Of a DNA stretch of 57,208 nt, positions 48,600 to 56,424 are shown one piece after another. The notes beneath the pieces are model-generated. The model had not been told where the DNA came from. It was given only the letters and a program-made list of their open reading frames with translations, and searched no databases. The stretch comes from Roseburia sp. (GTDB taxonomy: Bacteria > Bacillota > Clostridia > Christensenellales > Pumilibacteraceae). Position 1 is the stretch's first letter; each line of letters opens with the position of its first letter. The DNA lies in contig JAMPDA010000009.1 in NCBI GenBank assembly GCA_023665905.1, forward strand, positions 1 through 57,208, given 5' to 3'. A program made the translations under genes and the position numbers.

Positions 48600-48929
48600 A
48601 TGGGACTGTGTTTTTCCAAATCGAGCAAAAAGAAACTGCTCGCCGAAAGTCGCGAATTTGTAGAGAATAACGCGCGCGTGCTCGGCGTCTGTGCGGAGAT
48701 CGCGGAAGGCGAGCTCAAGGATAAGACGGCTAAGGTTTACGACGCCGTAAAGTATATGTTGCCCACGACTTCCGCCGGCGCGGCGCAGGCGGACAAAAAG
48801 ATAGGCGCGCTCGCAGGCGACCTCAAGATCGCGCTGTCCAAGGGTAAAGAGCGTTCGCTCGTTCAGGCGGAGGATATCTTAAAAGACATAAACGCCGCCG
48901 TGGCGGAACGCAATTCTTACACCAAATAA
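48600..48929 (+). CDS. small helical protein with MGxC start and basic patch
   Basis: This is a 109-residue protein with no family that I recognise. It starts MGLCFSKSSKKK, a hydrophobic-plus-basic tip that resembles membrane-targeting starts. The rest is predicted helical, with a proline/glycine/serine hinge near residues 55-62. AAAGGAGG precedes the ATG. It sits between the SPFH gene and the ESCRT-III-like gene and is presumably a subunit or adaptor of the same system. The Met-Gly start matches a eukaryotic N-myristoylation pattern, but bacteria are not known to have that enzyme, so this may be coincidence. Confidence 0.75.
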   Translation: MGLCFSKSSKKKLLAESREFVENNARVLGVCAEIAEGELKDKTAKVYDAVKYMLPTTSAGAAQADKKIGALAGDLKIALSKGKERSLVQAEDILKDINAAVAERNSYTK

Positions 48930-48947
48930 CGCAGAGAGGGAACGGAC

Positions 48948-49550
48948 ATGTTCGGCAGAAATAAGTTCAAAAAGCTCAAGCGCGACGACGTAGTGGACGC
49001 GATAATCGAGCAGACCAAACAGCAGGAAGACCTCGAATCGGGTATCCTCGCCAAGTCGGAAGAAGTGGAAAAGCTTTTGGAGCGCGGCAGAAAGGAAAAG
49101 AACCGCGACGTAAAGCTTTTGTGCGCAAAAAAGGTCAACAGCCTGCGCGAGGAAATAAAGCGCGACACAAAGCGCGCGGCGTTTCTTTTGTACAACGTCA
49201 AGCTGCTCGAAAAGCTCAAGAGCGCGATCGACGACAACAGCTTTATCAAGAATACGACAAAACTGCCGCTCAACAAGCTTTTGAGCGATCAAAAGGCGTT
49301 GGCGCAGTTTTTGGAAAGCTCGGTGCAAAACCGCGCCGAGGCGGAAAACACGCTCGTCGAGGCGGACAGACTTTTCGAGTCGTACGAGCAGGCGGCGAGC
49401 GCCGAGGACGGACCTATCTACTCGGTCAATCAGTCCGATGACGAGCTCCTCGCGATGTTCGAAATGCAAGACCAGCTCGATTCGGAGCAGCTCGTCGATT
49501 CGGACATATCGAGCGATACAAGGGCGGCGCAAGCGTCTACGGAGCAATAA
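48948..49550 (+). CDS. ESCRT-III/Snf7-like helical protein (candidate)
   Basis: This 200-residue protein has a short hydrophobic-basic N-terminus (MFGRNKFKKLKRDD) and then long, strongly basic amphipathic helices (about 15-95) with a hairpin-like turn near residues 46-54. A linker and further helices follow to about 147, ending in an acidic tail with a small helix DDELLAMFEMQDQL (164-177). The basic-core, acidic-tail order and the C-terminal motif resembling a MIT-interacting helix are those of ESCRT-III subunits. The overall sequence does not look like PspA. The neighbour is a Vps4-like ATPase, the enzyme that disassembles ESCRT-III. This is structural inference from eye; no statistical match is claimed. 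Confidence 0.7.
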   Translation: MFGRNKFKKLKRDDVVDAIIEQTKQQEDLESGILAKSEEVEKLLERGRKEKNRDVKLLCAKKVNSLREEIKRDTKRAAFLLYNVKLLEKLKSAIDDNSFIKNTTKLPLNKLLSDQKALAQFLESSVQNRAEAENTLVEADRLFESYEQAASAEDGPIYSVNQSDDELLAMFEMQDQLDSEQLVDSDISSDTRAAQASTEQ

Positions 49551-50638
49551 TGACGGAAGACAATCTTATCCGCACATTCGAAGCGGTGTACTCCAACGCG
49601 CAGGCGGCGCAAAATTCGGGACAGTACAACAAAGCGAAGCGCGACTATTACAAGGCGGCGGAAATCATGACCGAGCTCGCCAAAATGTCGGGCGAAAAGC
49701 TGTCGCTCGCGCGCATCGACAGGGCAAAGCGCATAATCGCGATCGCCGACAGCTTGCCCGATTCGCCCGTAAAGACCGCGCCCGCACAGCGTGCGGAAAA
49801 CTGCGCGGACGAGGCTAATGAGTTTGAAACGGCGGCTATACCGGACACGACGTTCGACGACGTTATGGGTTTAGAGGACGCCAAGGACGCGATACGCATA
49901 AAGATGATATATCCCTTGGAGCACGGGGACGTCTACGCTGCGCTCGGCAAGAAGTCGGGCGGCGGGATATTGCTGTACGGACCGCCGGGGACGGGCAAGA
50001 CCATGCTCGCGCGCGCGGCGGCGCACGAGGCAAAGGCGGCGTTCTATGCGGTCAAGTGCTCGGACATAGTTTCCAAATGGGTGGGAGAGTCCGAAAAGAA
50101 CATCGCGGCGCTGTTTGCCGCGGCGCGCAAAAACGACCGCGCCGTCATATTTTTCGACGAGCTGGATTCGCTGTTTTTCAAGCGCGGACAGGACGTCCAC
50201 AACGACCGCCGCGTAAACGAGCTGTTGCAGCAGATAGACGGGTTTTCGGGGAGCGGCGCAGGGCTTACAGTGCTCGGCGCGACCAACAATCCTTGGGCGG
50301 TGGACGAGGCCGCCATGCGTCCCGGCAGGTTCAGCCAAAAGATATACATTCCGCTTCCAAACGACGGAGCGCGCCGCGCCATGATCTGCGCAAAACTGCG
50401 TAAAACGCGCGTGGACGGAGACGTGGACACGGAATATCTTGTTACGCGCACCGAAGGCTTTTCGGGCGCGGATATAGCGGAGCTTATCGACCGCGCGACG
50501 GACGCGCCGCTCAGGCGCTCGTTAAAGACGGGCAGTATAAGCGGGCTTACGATGTCCGATCTCGAGGACGCGCTGTCTGCGGTAAAGCCGTCCGTGGACG
50601 AGGCGACGCTCCTGAAATTCCTGCGCTACGCCGACTGA
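49550..50638 (+). CDS. Vps4-like AAA ATPase with MIT-like N-terminal helices
   Basis: This is a 362-residue, probably hexameric, AAA ATPase. Residues about 5-70 are helical (YSNAQAAQNSGQYNKAKRDY and on) and resemble a MIT domain. The AAA core has Walker A GPPGTGK at 144-150, pore loop 1 K-W-V-G-E-S-E-K starting at 176, Walker B FFDELD at 201-206, sensor 1 near N246 and RPGRF at 257-261. The pore loop and the C-terminal helix (KPSVDEATLLKFL) are those of the Vps4/katanin/spastin clade, not of FtsH or ClpX. It overlaps the preceding stop by one base and ends the operon. Confidence 0.9.
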   Translation: MTEDNLIRTFEAVYSNAQAAQNSGQYNKAKRDYYKAAEIMTELAKMSGEKLSLARIDRAKRIIAIADSLPDSPVKTAPAQRAENCADEANEFETAAIPDTTFDDVMGLEDAKDAIRIKMIYPLEHGDVYAALGKKSGGGILLYGPPGTGKTMLARAAAHEAKAAFYAVKCSDIVSKWVGESEKNIAALFAAARKNDRAVIFFDELDSLFFKRGQDVHNDRRVNELLQQIDGFSGSGAGLTVLGATNNPWAVDEAAMRPGRFSQKIYIPLPNDGARRAMICAKLRKTRVDGDVDTEYLVTRTEGFSGADIAELIDRATDAPLRRSLKTGSISGLTMSDLEDALSAVKPSVDEATLLKFLRYAD

Positions 50639-50712
50639 AAGGGTTTTGCGGAAACGCCGAAAAATACATAAAGCGTTGAGCTCGGTCTTTATAGAAAATC
50701 GGGCGTCAACGG

Positions 50713-50741
50713 TTGATTTTTTATTTTGTTCGGTGTATAAT
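50713..50741 (+). promoter_or_regulatory. promoter of the aminotransferase gene
   Basis: TTGATT (50713-50718), 17-base spacer, TATAAT (50736-50741). Confidence 0.78.
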
Positions 50742-50767
50742 GTAGCTAACGTAGGAGAAACACCGAT

Positions 50768-51964
50768 ATGAACATAGCGAGAAGAGCAAAACAGATCTCG
50801 CCGTCGCTCACTTTGGAGATAACGGCGCGCGCGAAAAAGATGAAAGCGGATGGGATCGCGGTGGTGTCGTTTGCCGCCGGCGAGCCCGATTTCAATACGC
50901 CGGAATACATCGTGGAAGCAGGGCACAAAGCGCTCGACATGGGACTTACCAAGTACACTCCGGCTTCGGGCACTCTACAGCTCAAGACGGCTATCTGCGA
51001 AAAGCTCAAAAACGACAACGCGCTCGATTACGAGCCGTCCAATATCGTGGTGTCCAACGGCGGCAAGCATTCGCTGTTCAACGCGTTCATGGCTATACTC
51101 GACCCCGGCGACGAGGTGATCATTCCGTCGCCGTATTGGCTGAGCTATCCCGAGATCGTCAAAATGGCGGGCGGTGTTCCCGTGTTCGTTCGGACTAAGC
51201 CGGAAAACAACTTCAAGATAACGGGCGTGGAACTCGAGAACGCCATAACCGACAAGACCAAGGCGTTTATCATCAACAACCCCAACAACCCGACGGGCGC
51301 GGTGTACACGCGCAGCGAGCTCAACGCCATAGCTTCCGTCATAGAAAAGCACAACATTTTCGTCATTTCGGACGAGATATACGAAAAGCTCAATTACGAG
51401 CACCGCCACCATTCCATAGCGGCGTATTCGGACGTTCTGAAAGAGCTGACTATAGTAGTCAACGGCATGTCCAAGACGTATTCCATGACGGGCTGGCGCG
51501 TGGGATATACCGCCGCCAACGAGCAGATATCGGCGGCGATGTCGAGCATGCAGAGCCATTCGACGAGCAACGTCAATTCCATAGCGCAGTACGCGTCGTA
51601 CGTCGCGCTGAGCGACAAGCTCCACGGCGAGGCGTTTTTGGAAGATATGCGCGCCACTTTCGACGCGCGGCGCGCGCTCATGATGCTGCGGCTTTCGCGG
51701 CTCGGCTTGACGTACATCGAGCCGAAGGGCGCGTTTTATATCATGGTGTCCATAAACAAGTTCATCGGCAAGAGCTTCGAGGGTCAGATAATACGGACGG
51801 CGTTCGACTTTGCAACCGTGCTTTTGGAGCATGCGCAGGTCGCCGTCATTCCGTGCGAAAGCTTCGGCGCGCCCGATTACGTGCGGCTTTCGTACGCCGC
51901 GTCCGAAAAGGATATCGAGCGCGGACTCAACTCGCTCGGTTCGTTCATAGGACAGCTCAATTAG
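50768..51964 (+). CDS. PLP-dependent aminotransferase, class I/II (aspartate type)
   Basis: It probably interconverts aspartate and oxaloacetate with glutamate/2-oxoglutarate. The protein is 398 residues. FAAGEPDFNTPE opens the fold, NNPNNPTGAVY binds the cofactor ring, ISDEIYEKLNY follows, and the Schiff-base lysine is in GMSKTYSMTGWRVGY. TAGGAG precedes the ATG. Its neighbours thrC and trpS are amino acid genes, so aspartate supply for threonine synthesis is plausible. Substrate assignment within class I/II is tentative. Confidence 0.93.
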   Translation: MNIARRAKQISPSLTLEITARAKKMKADGIAVVSFAAGEPDFNTPEYIVEAGHKALDMGLTKYTPASGTLQLKTAICEKLKNDNALDYEPSNIVVSNGGKHSLFNAFMAILDPGDEVIIPSPYWLSYPEIVKMAGGVPVFVRTKPENNFKITGVELENAITDKTKAFIINNPNNPTGAVYTRSELNAIASVIEKHNIFVISDEIYEKLNYEHRHHSIAAYSDVLKELTIVVNGMSKTYSMTGWRVGYTAANEQISAAMSSMQSHSTSNVNSIAQYASYVALSDKLHGEAFLEDMRATFDARRALMMLRLSRLGLTYIEPKGAFYIMVSINKFIGKSFEGQIIRTAFDFATVLLEHAQVAVIPCESFGAPDYVRLSYAASEKDIERGLNSLGSFIGQLN

Positions 51965-52010
51965 CAAACCGCGCTACGGCGCATAAAATATCATACATAA
52001 GGAGTAACTC

Positions 52011-52409
52011 ATGGTTTCAGTCATTTACGGAGCAAAAGGCAGCGGAAAGACCAAGCGCATCATCGACGCCGCCAACTTGGCGTGTGAAAGCGCCACCGGT
52101 CAGGTAATATTCATCACGGATAACGACGAATCGCTCGGCATAGCCGCAGGCGTTCGCTTTATCAATCTCAGCGACTATAAAATTCGCAACGAGTACGAGT
52201 TCACCGGATTTTTAAAGGGCATGCTCGCGACCAACTTTGATATTCAAAAGGTGTTTATCGACAGCGTCAGCAGACTGCTCAACAAGCCTGCGGAGGAACT
52301 TCAGGGCGTGTTCAACCAGCTCGCCAAAATGTCCGATTCGGTGGAGTTCGTCGCGACGATATCCGCGGATAAGCTGCCGGCATTCCTGAACGGTTGCACG
52401 GTAAAATAA
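52011..52409 (+). CDS. small P-loop ATPase-like protein
   Basis: This is a 132-residue protein with Walker A GAKGSGKT at residues 7-14 and a Walker B-like VFIDSVSRLL in the middle. It is shorter than most P-loop enzymes. Similar small proteins occur in Clostridia without known function. AAGGAG lies just before the ATG. thrC starts five bases after its stop, so the two are co-translated. A regulatory or accessory role is possible, but no evidence is seen. Confidence 0.8.
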   Translation: MVSVIYGAKGSGKTKRIIDAANLACESATGQVIFITDNDESLGIAAGVRFINLSDYKIRNEYEFTGFLKGMLATNFDIQKVFIDSVSRLLNKPAEELQGVFNQLAKMSDSVEFVATISADKLPAFLNGCTVK

Positions 52410-52413
52410 CATA

Positions 52414-53868
52414 ATGAAATACACTTCGACGCGCGACGCGAGCGTTGCGGTTTCCGCAGCGCGCGCGGTCATAGACGGCATTTCCGCCGACGGCGGACTG
52501 TACGTCCCGACGGAACTTCCCAAGCTCGACTACAGGGCACTTGCCGCGCTCGATTACATCGGGCGGGCGGACGCCGTTTTACGCGCGTTTTTCGACTTCG
52601 ATGTTTCGGGCGTGGCTGCGGAAGCGTACGCTACTTTCGAAACGGACGATCCCGCGCCCGTCGTCAAGACGGACGACGACGTGTTTTTTCTCGAGCTGTG
52701 GCACGGCCGCACGCACGCGTTCAAGGACATGGCGCTTTCGGTATTGCCGCGGCTGTTGACGCGCGCTAAAAAGGAAGAAGGCGAAACGGCAAATACGCTC
52801 GTGCTCGTCGCGACGAGCGGCGATACGGGCAAAGCCGCGCTCGAGGGGTTCAGAGATGTGGACGGCACGAGCGTGTGCGTGTTCTATCCCACGGACGGCG
52901 TCAGCCGCGTGCAAAAGCTCGCCATGCAGACGCAGGTCGGCGGCAACGTCTGTTCCGTCGGCATAACCGGCAATTTCGACGACGCGCAGACAGCGGTCAA
53001 GAACGCGTTTCGCGACGAAAAGCTAAAAGCGGCGCTCAAGGCGAAAAACACCGTCATGTCGTCCGCCAATTCCATAAATATAGGCAGGCTCGTTCCGCAG
53101 ATAGCGTACTATTTTTCGGCGTACTGCGATCTGCTGAACGCCGGCGAGATAGAGGACGGCGACAGGATAGACTTTGTCGTTCCGACGGGCAATTTCGGCA
53201 ATATCCTCGCGGGGTGGTACGCCGCGCAAATGGGCTTGCCGATAAACAAGCTCGTGTGCGCGTCAAACCGCAACAACATTCTCACGGACTTTATCAACAC
53301 GGGCGTGTACGACGTAAATCGCGAGTTCTTCAAGACGGAAAGCCCGTCCATGGACATTTTGGTGTCGAGCAATCTCGAGCGGCTGCTCTTTGAGATGTGC
53401 GACTGCGACGCCGACAGAATAAAAGAGCTGATGAACGCGCTCCGCGTCGGCGGAAGATACGAGGTGCGAAAGTCGGAAGCGGATAAGATCCGCGAAATGT
53501 TCGACTGCGGATATGCCGATACGGACGACACGCGCGCGGCGATAGCGGAGATTTTCGACGAGTACGGTTATCTTGCCGACACGCACACAGCGGTCGCGTA
53601 TCATGTGGCGGCGGAACGCGGATTTTTGCGACCCACCGTGATAGTGTCCACCGCAAACCCGTACAAATTCGCGCCGGCGGTGCTGAAAAGTCTGGGTGAA
53701 AAAGCGGACGGCGAGGCGACCGAGCGCACGCTCGAAAAGCTCGAGGAACTTACGGCTATGGAAATACCGAGTTCGCTCCTCGACGTGTTCACGCTTCCCG
53801 TGCGGTTCGACGAAAAGATCGACCCGAGCGAGATAGCGGAGATCATCGCAAAAAAATTCGGCGCATAA
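52414..53868 (+). CDS. thrC: threonine synthase
   Basis: It makes threonine from phosphohomoserine with PLP in the cytoplasm. The protein is 484 residues. MKYTSTRDASVAVSA and ISADGGLYVP at the start, the PLP lysine in HGRTHAFKDMAL, ATSGDTGKAALEG, YPTDGVSRVQKLAM and VPTGNFGNILAGWYA are conserved. Its length fits the fungal/clostridial long form. There is no ribosome binding site of its own; it likely depends on coupling to the upstream P-loop gene. trpS follows after 21 bases. Confidence 0.97.
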   Translation: MKYTSTRDASVAVSAARAVIDGISADGGLYVPTELPKLDYRALAALDYIGRADAVLRAFFDFDVSGVAAEAYATFETDDPAPVVKTDDDVFFLELWHGRTHAFKDMALSVLPRLLTRAKKEEGETANTLVLVATSGDTGKAALEGFRDVDGTSVCVFYPTDGVSRVQKLAMQTQVGGNVCSVGITGNFDDAQTAVKNAFRDEKLKAALKAKNTVMSSANSINIGRLVPQIAYYFSAYCDLLNAGEIEDGDRIDFVVPTGNFGNILAGWYAAQMGLPINKLVCASNRNNILTDFINTGVYDVNREFFKTESPSMDILVSSNLERLLFEMCDCDADRIKELMNALRVGGRYEVRKSEADKIREMFDCGYADTDDTRAAIAEIFDEYGYLADTHTAVAYHVAAERGFLRPTVIVSTANPYKFAPAVLKSLGEKADGEATERTLEKLEELTAMEIPSSLLDVFTLPVRFDEKIDPSEIAEIIAKKFGA

Positions 53869-53889
53869 ACGGAGCATCGTTAGGAAATA

Positions 53890-54906
53890 ATGGAACAAAG
53901 CGTACAACCTACGGAAAGACGCAAACGCGTGTTTTCGGCTATCAAGCCTACGGGCAACCCGACGCTCGGCAACTACTTGGGCGCCATGCGGTATTGGGGT
54001 GGCATGTCCGACGAATATGACTGTCTCTACGCGGTGGCGGATCTGCATGCCGTAACGGTGTCCATAGAGCCGAAAGAGCTTAGGGAAAACACGAAGCGCC
54101 TTTTTGCGCTGCTCATTGCCGTCGGGATCGATCCCGAAAAGAACATAGTGTTTTTGCAGTCGCACGTCGGTGCGCACGCGGAGCTTTGCTGGCTTTTGAA
54201 CAACTATACGATGTTCGGCGAGGCGAGCCGCATGACGCAGTTCAAGGATAAAAGCAAAAAAAGTCCGGACAACATCAACGTCGGACTGTTCGACTATCCC
54301 GTGCTCATGGCGGCGGATATACTTCTCTATCAGGCGGACGTGGTGCCGGTCGGCGAGGACCAAATGCAGCATGTCGAGCTTTGCCGCAACATTGCAACGC
54401 GGTTCAACAACCGTTACAGCCCGACTTTTACCGTGCCGACGGGCAAAGTGCCGACCTACGGCGCGCGCATATATTCGCTGTCCGATCCGACGGCGAAAAT
54501 GGGCAAGAGCGACGGCGACGACAGCGGTTCGGTGTATATACTCGATCCGCCCGAAGTAATCATGCGCAAGTTCAAGCGCGCGGTGACAGATTGCGACAGC
54601 AAGGTCTGCGCGTCGCCCGATAAGCCCGGTATAACAAACCTTCTCACCATGTACGCCGCGCTTAGCGATACGACCGTCGAGGCGGCGGAGCGCGAGTTTG
54701 TAAACGCCGATTACGCCGCGTTCAAAACGCGCGTCGGCGAAGCGGCGGTGGAAAAACTGCGTCCTGTACGCGAAAAGTACGAGGCGCTGAGGCGCGACGA
54801 CGGCGAGCTGACCGCGCTGATGCGCTCGGGCGCGGAACGCGCGGCGCGTTTGGCGCAGAGGACCTTGGAAAAGGTGTACAAAAAAATCGGGTTCGTCAGA
54901 CTGTAA
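53890..54906 (+). CDS. trpS: tryptophanyl-tRNA synthetase
   Basis: It charges tRNA-Trp. The protein is 338 residues. The class I HIGH-like motif is P-T-G-N-P-T-L-G-N-Y and the KMSKS equivalent is K-M-G-K-S. The tryptophan and tRNA regions (GEDQMQHVELCRNIATRFN) are intact. No T-box leader is seen, since it lies inside an operon after thrC. GTTAGGA is before the ATG. The stop overlaps the next ATG by one base. Confidence 0.96.
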   Translation: MEQSVQPTERRKRVFSAIKPTGNPTLGNYLGAMRYWGGMSDEYDCLYAVADLHAVTVSIEPKELRENTKRLFALLIAVGIDPEKNIVFLQSHVGAHAELCWLLNNYTMFGEASRMTQFKDKSKKSPDNINVGLFDYPVLMAADILLYQADVVPVGEDQMQHVELCRNIATRFNNRYSPTFTVPTGKVPTYGARIYSLSDPTAKMGKSDGDDSGSVYILDPPEVIMRKFKRAVTDCDSKVCASPDKPGITNLLTMYAALSDTTVEAAEREFVNADYAAFKTRVGEAAVEKLRPVREKYEALRRDDGELTALMRSGAERAARLAQRTLEKVYKKIGFVRL

Positions 54907-55778
54907 TGTACGGGTATATCGTTCCGCAAAAATCGACGCTTGCCGCAAACGATTTTGTCCTTTATAGGGCGTTCTACTGCGGCATGTGCTGCCAAACGGG
55001 CAGGCTGTACGGTCAGCTTCCGCGCTTTACGACCAATTACGATTTCGCGTTCCTGTCGGCGCTTTTGCACGACTTCGGCAAAACCGATATCGTCATAGAG
55101 GAGCACACTTGCGTGCTCAACCCGATAACCAAAAAAGCAGTGCTGCAGCCGAGCGCGCTGTCCGAGCGGCTCGCCGCGGCAAACATCATGCTCAGCTATC
55201 AAAAAGCGAACGACGGCGTCATCGACAGGGACGGAGCGAAGTATCGCGTCGTGCGCCGAACGCTTAAAAAGTCGTTTCGCAAGGCGAAGCAGAGTTATCC
55301 CGAGATATGGGACGCCGTGGAAAAGGCGTATGCCGCTCAGCGCGATGTAGAAAAAAACGCCGTAGTCGGTGTGGACAGAGCCGCCGACCCGTTTGCGAGC
55401 CTTATGCGCGATCTGCCCGAACTCATTTTGGGCAAAAAAACAGATGACAATTTAAAGGGCTTGTGCTACAATGTAGGTAAGTTCGTGTATCTCGCGGACG
55501 CTTTGGACGACGTGACCGAGGACTTTAAACGCAAGCGCTACAACCCGTTCCTCGCCGCTTACGGCGGATTTACGAACAGAAAACAGTTCATAGCGGCGCA
55601 CCGTGACGACATAGAGTTCTGCTTAAAGTCGTGCTACATGCGCGCCGCGCAGTACTTTGCGAATATTCGCTTTACGCAGAGCTACAGCCTTTTGAAGAAT
55701 ATTGTGTGCCGAGGCATGCCAGATAAGACCGAACAACTGTTGAGCTCGGCGAAAAAATTAAAACCCCCGCGTCTATAG
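54906..55778 (+). CDS. DUF5685 family protein
   Basis: This 290-residue protein is of unknown function. The N-terminus MYGYIVPQ, a CGMCC cysteine cluster at about residues 25-29, and the acidic motif DALDDVTEDFKRKRYNPF near residue 200 are the features I associate with DUF5685. The Asp-rich helix recalls the DDxxD of isoprenoid enzymes, but activity is not established. It starts inside the trpS stop and is followed by a J-domain-like gene, the pairing I expect for this family. Confidence 0.85.
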   Translation: MYGYIVPQKSTLAANDFVLYRAFYCGMCCQTGRLYGQLPRFTTNYDFAFLSALLHDFGKTDIVIEEHTCVLNPITKKAVLQPSALSERLAAANIMLSYQKANDGVIDRDGAKYRVVRRTLKKSFRKAKQSYPEIWDAVEKAYAAQRDVEKNAVVGVDRAADPFASLMRDLPELILGKKTDDNLKGLCYNVGKFVYLADALDDVTEDFKRKRYNPFLAAYGGFTNRKQFIAAHRDDIEFCLKSCYMRAAQYFANIRFTQSYSLLKNIVCRGMPDKTEQLLSSAKKLKPPRL

Positions 55779-55806
55779 GACGTCGAAACAGGAGAGTACA
55801 GATAAA

Positions 55807-56424
55807 ATGAAAGATCCTTATGCGGTTTTGGGACTGACAAAAGACACGTCTGCCGACGTGCTTAAAGCCAAGTACGAGGAACTGCGCGCGCTTTACGGCG
55901 AGCAGCGTTTCAAGTCGGGCGAGGAGGGCAACGAGGGCGCGCGCAAGCTTCAGGAACTCGAGGAAGCTTGGGTCGTTATAAGCGCCGATATGGAAAGCGC
56001 GCGCAAGTCCACGGAGTTCGGCGGCGATTACGGCAGCGTAGACTCGCTCATACGCGAGGGAAAATACAACGAGGCGCAGGACATTCTCGACTCCGTTCAG
56101 GACCGCGGTGCGGAATGGCACTACATGCAGGCGATAGTGTTCTATAAGCGTGAATGGCTTACCGAGGCGAAAAACCAGCTCGAAATGGCGCTCAAAGAGG
56201 ACCCGAGCAACGAGAAATACCGCTCGTCGCTCAACAAGCTCAACATATCCATGAGCAATCCTCAGCAGACCGCTCAAGCGCAGGAGCGCGCTCAGGGCAC
56301 ATACAACGGACAGTACGAGGAGCCGCCTATGCAACAGGCGGACAACGCGGCTAACTGCCTTTCGTCGTGTTGCTGCGCATACTGCCTTACCGACTGTCTG
56401 TGCAACGCAATGCGCTGCTGCTAA
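55807..56424 (+). CDS. J-domain-like protein without HPD, with TPR and Cys-rich tail
   Basis: This 205-residue protein has a J-domain-like N-terminus (DPYAVLGLTKDTSADVLKAKY, residues 3-23) in which the HPD tripeptide that stimulates Hsp70 is replaced by G-E-Q. A TPR-like helical part follows (AEWHYMQAIVFYKREW), then a Gln/Ala linker and an ending with ten cysteines (CLSSCCCAYCLTDCLCNAMRCC spread over residues 184-205). CAGGAGAG precedes the ATG. The lack of HPD argues against a DnaK co-chaperone role; the Cys tail may bind metal or be palmitoyl-like/redox active. It is co-transcribed with the DUF5685 gene. Confidence 0.87.
   Translation: MKDPYAVLGLTKDTSADVLKAKYEELRALYGEQRFKSGEEGNEGARKLQELEEAWVVISADMESARKSTEFGGDYGSVDSLIREGKYNEAQDILDSVQDRGAEWHYMQAIVFYKREWLTEAKNQLEMALKEDPSNEKYRSSLNKLNISMSNPQQTAQAQERAQGTYNGQYEEPPMQQADNAANCLSSCCCAYCLTDCLCNAMRCC

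Noticed and set aside
49550..50638. Eukaryotic contamination as source of the Vps4-like gene
   Set aside because: Codon use, ribosome binding sites and overlapping bacterial-style neighbours match the rest of the window.
53869..53889. T-box or other leader controlling trpS or thrC
   Set aside because: The gaps between the genes are only 5-21 bases and both sit inside an operon, leaving no room for a structured leader.
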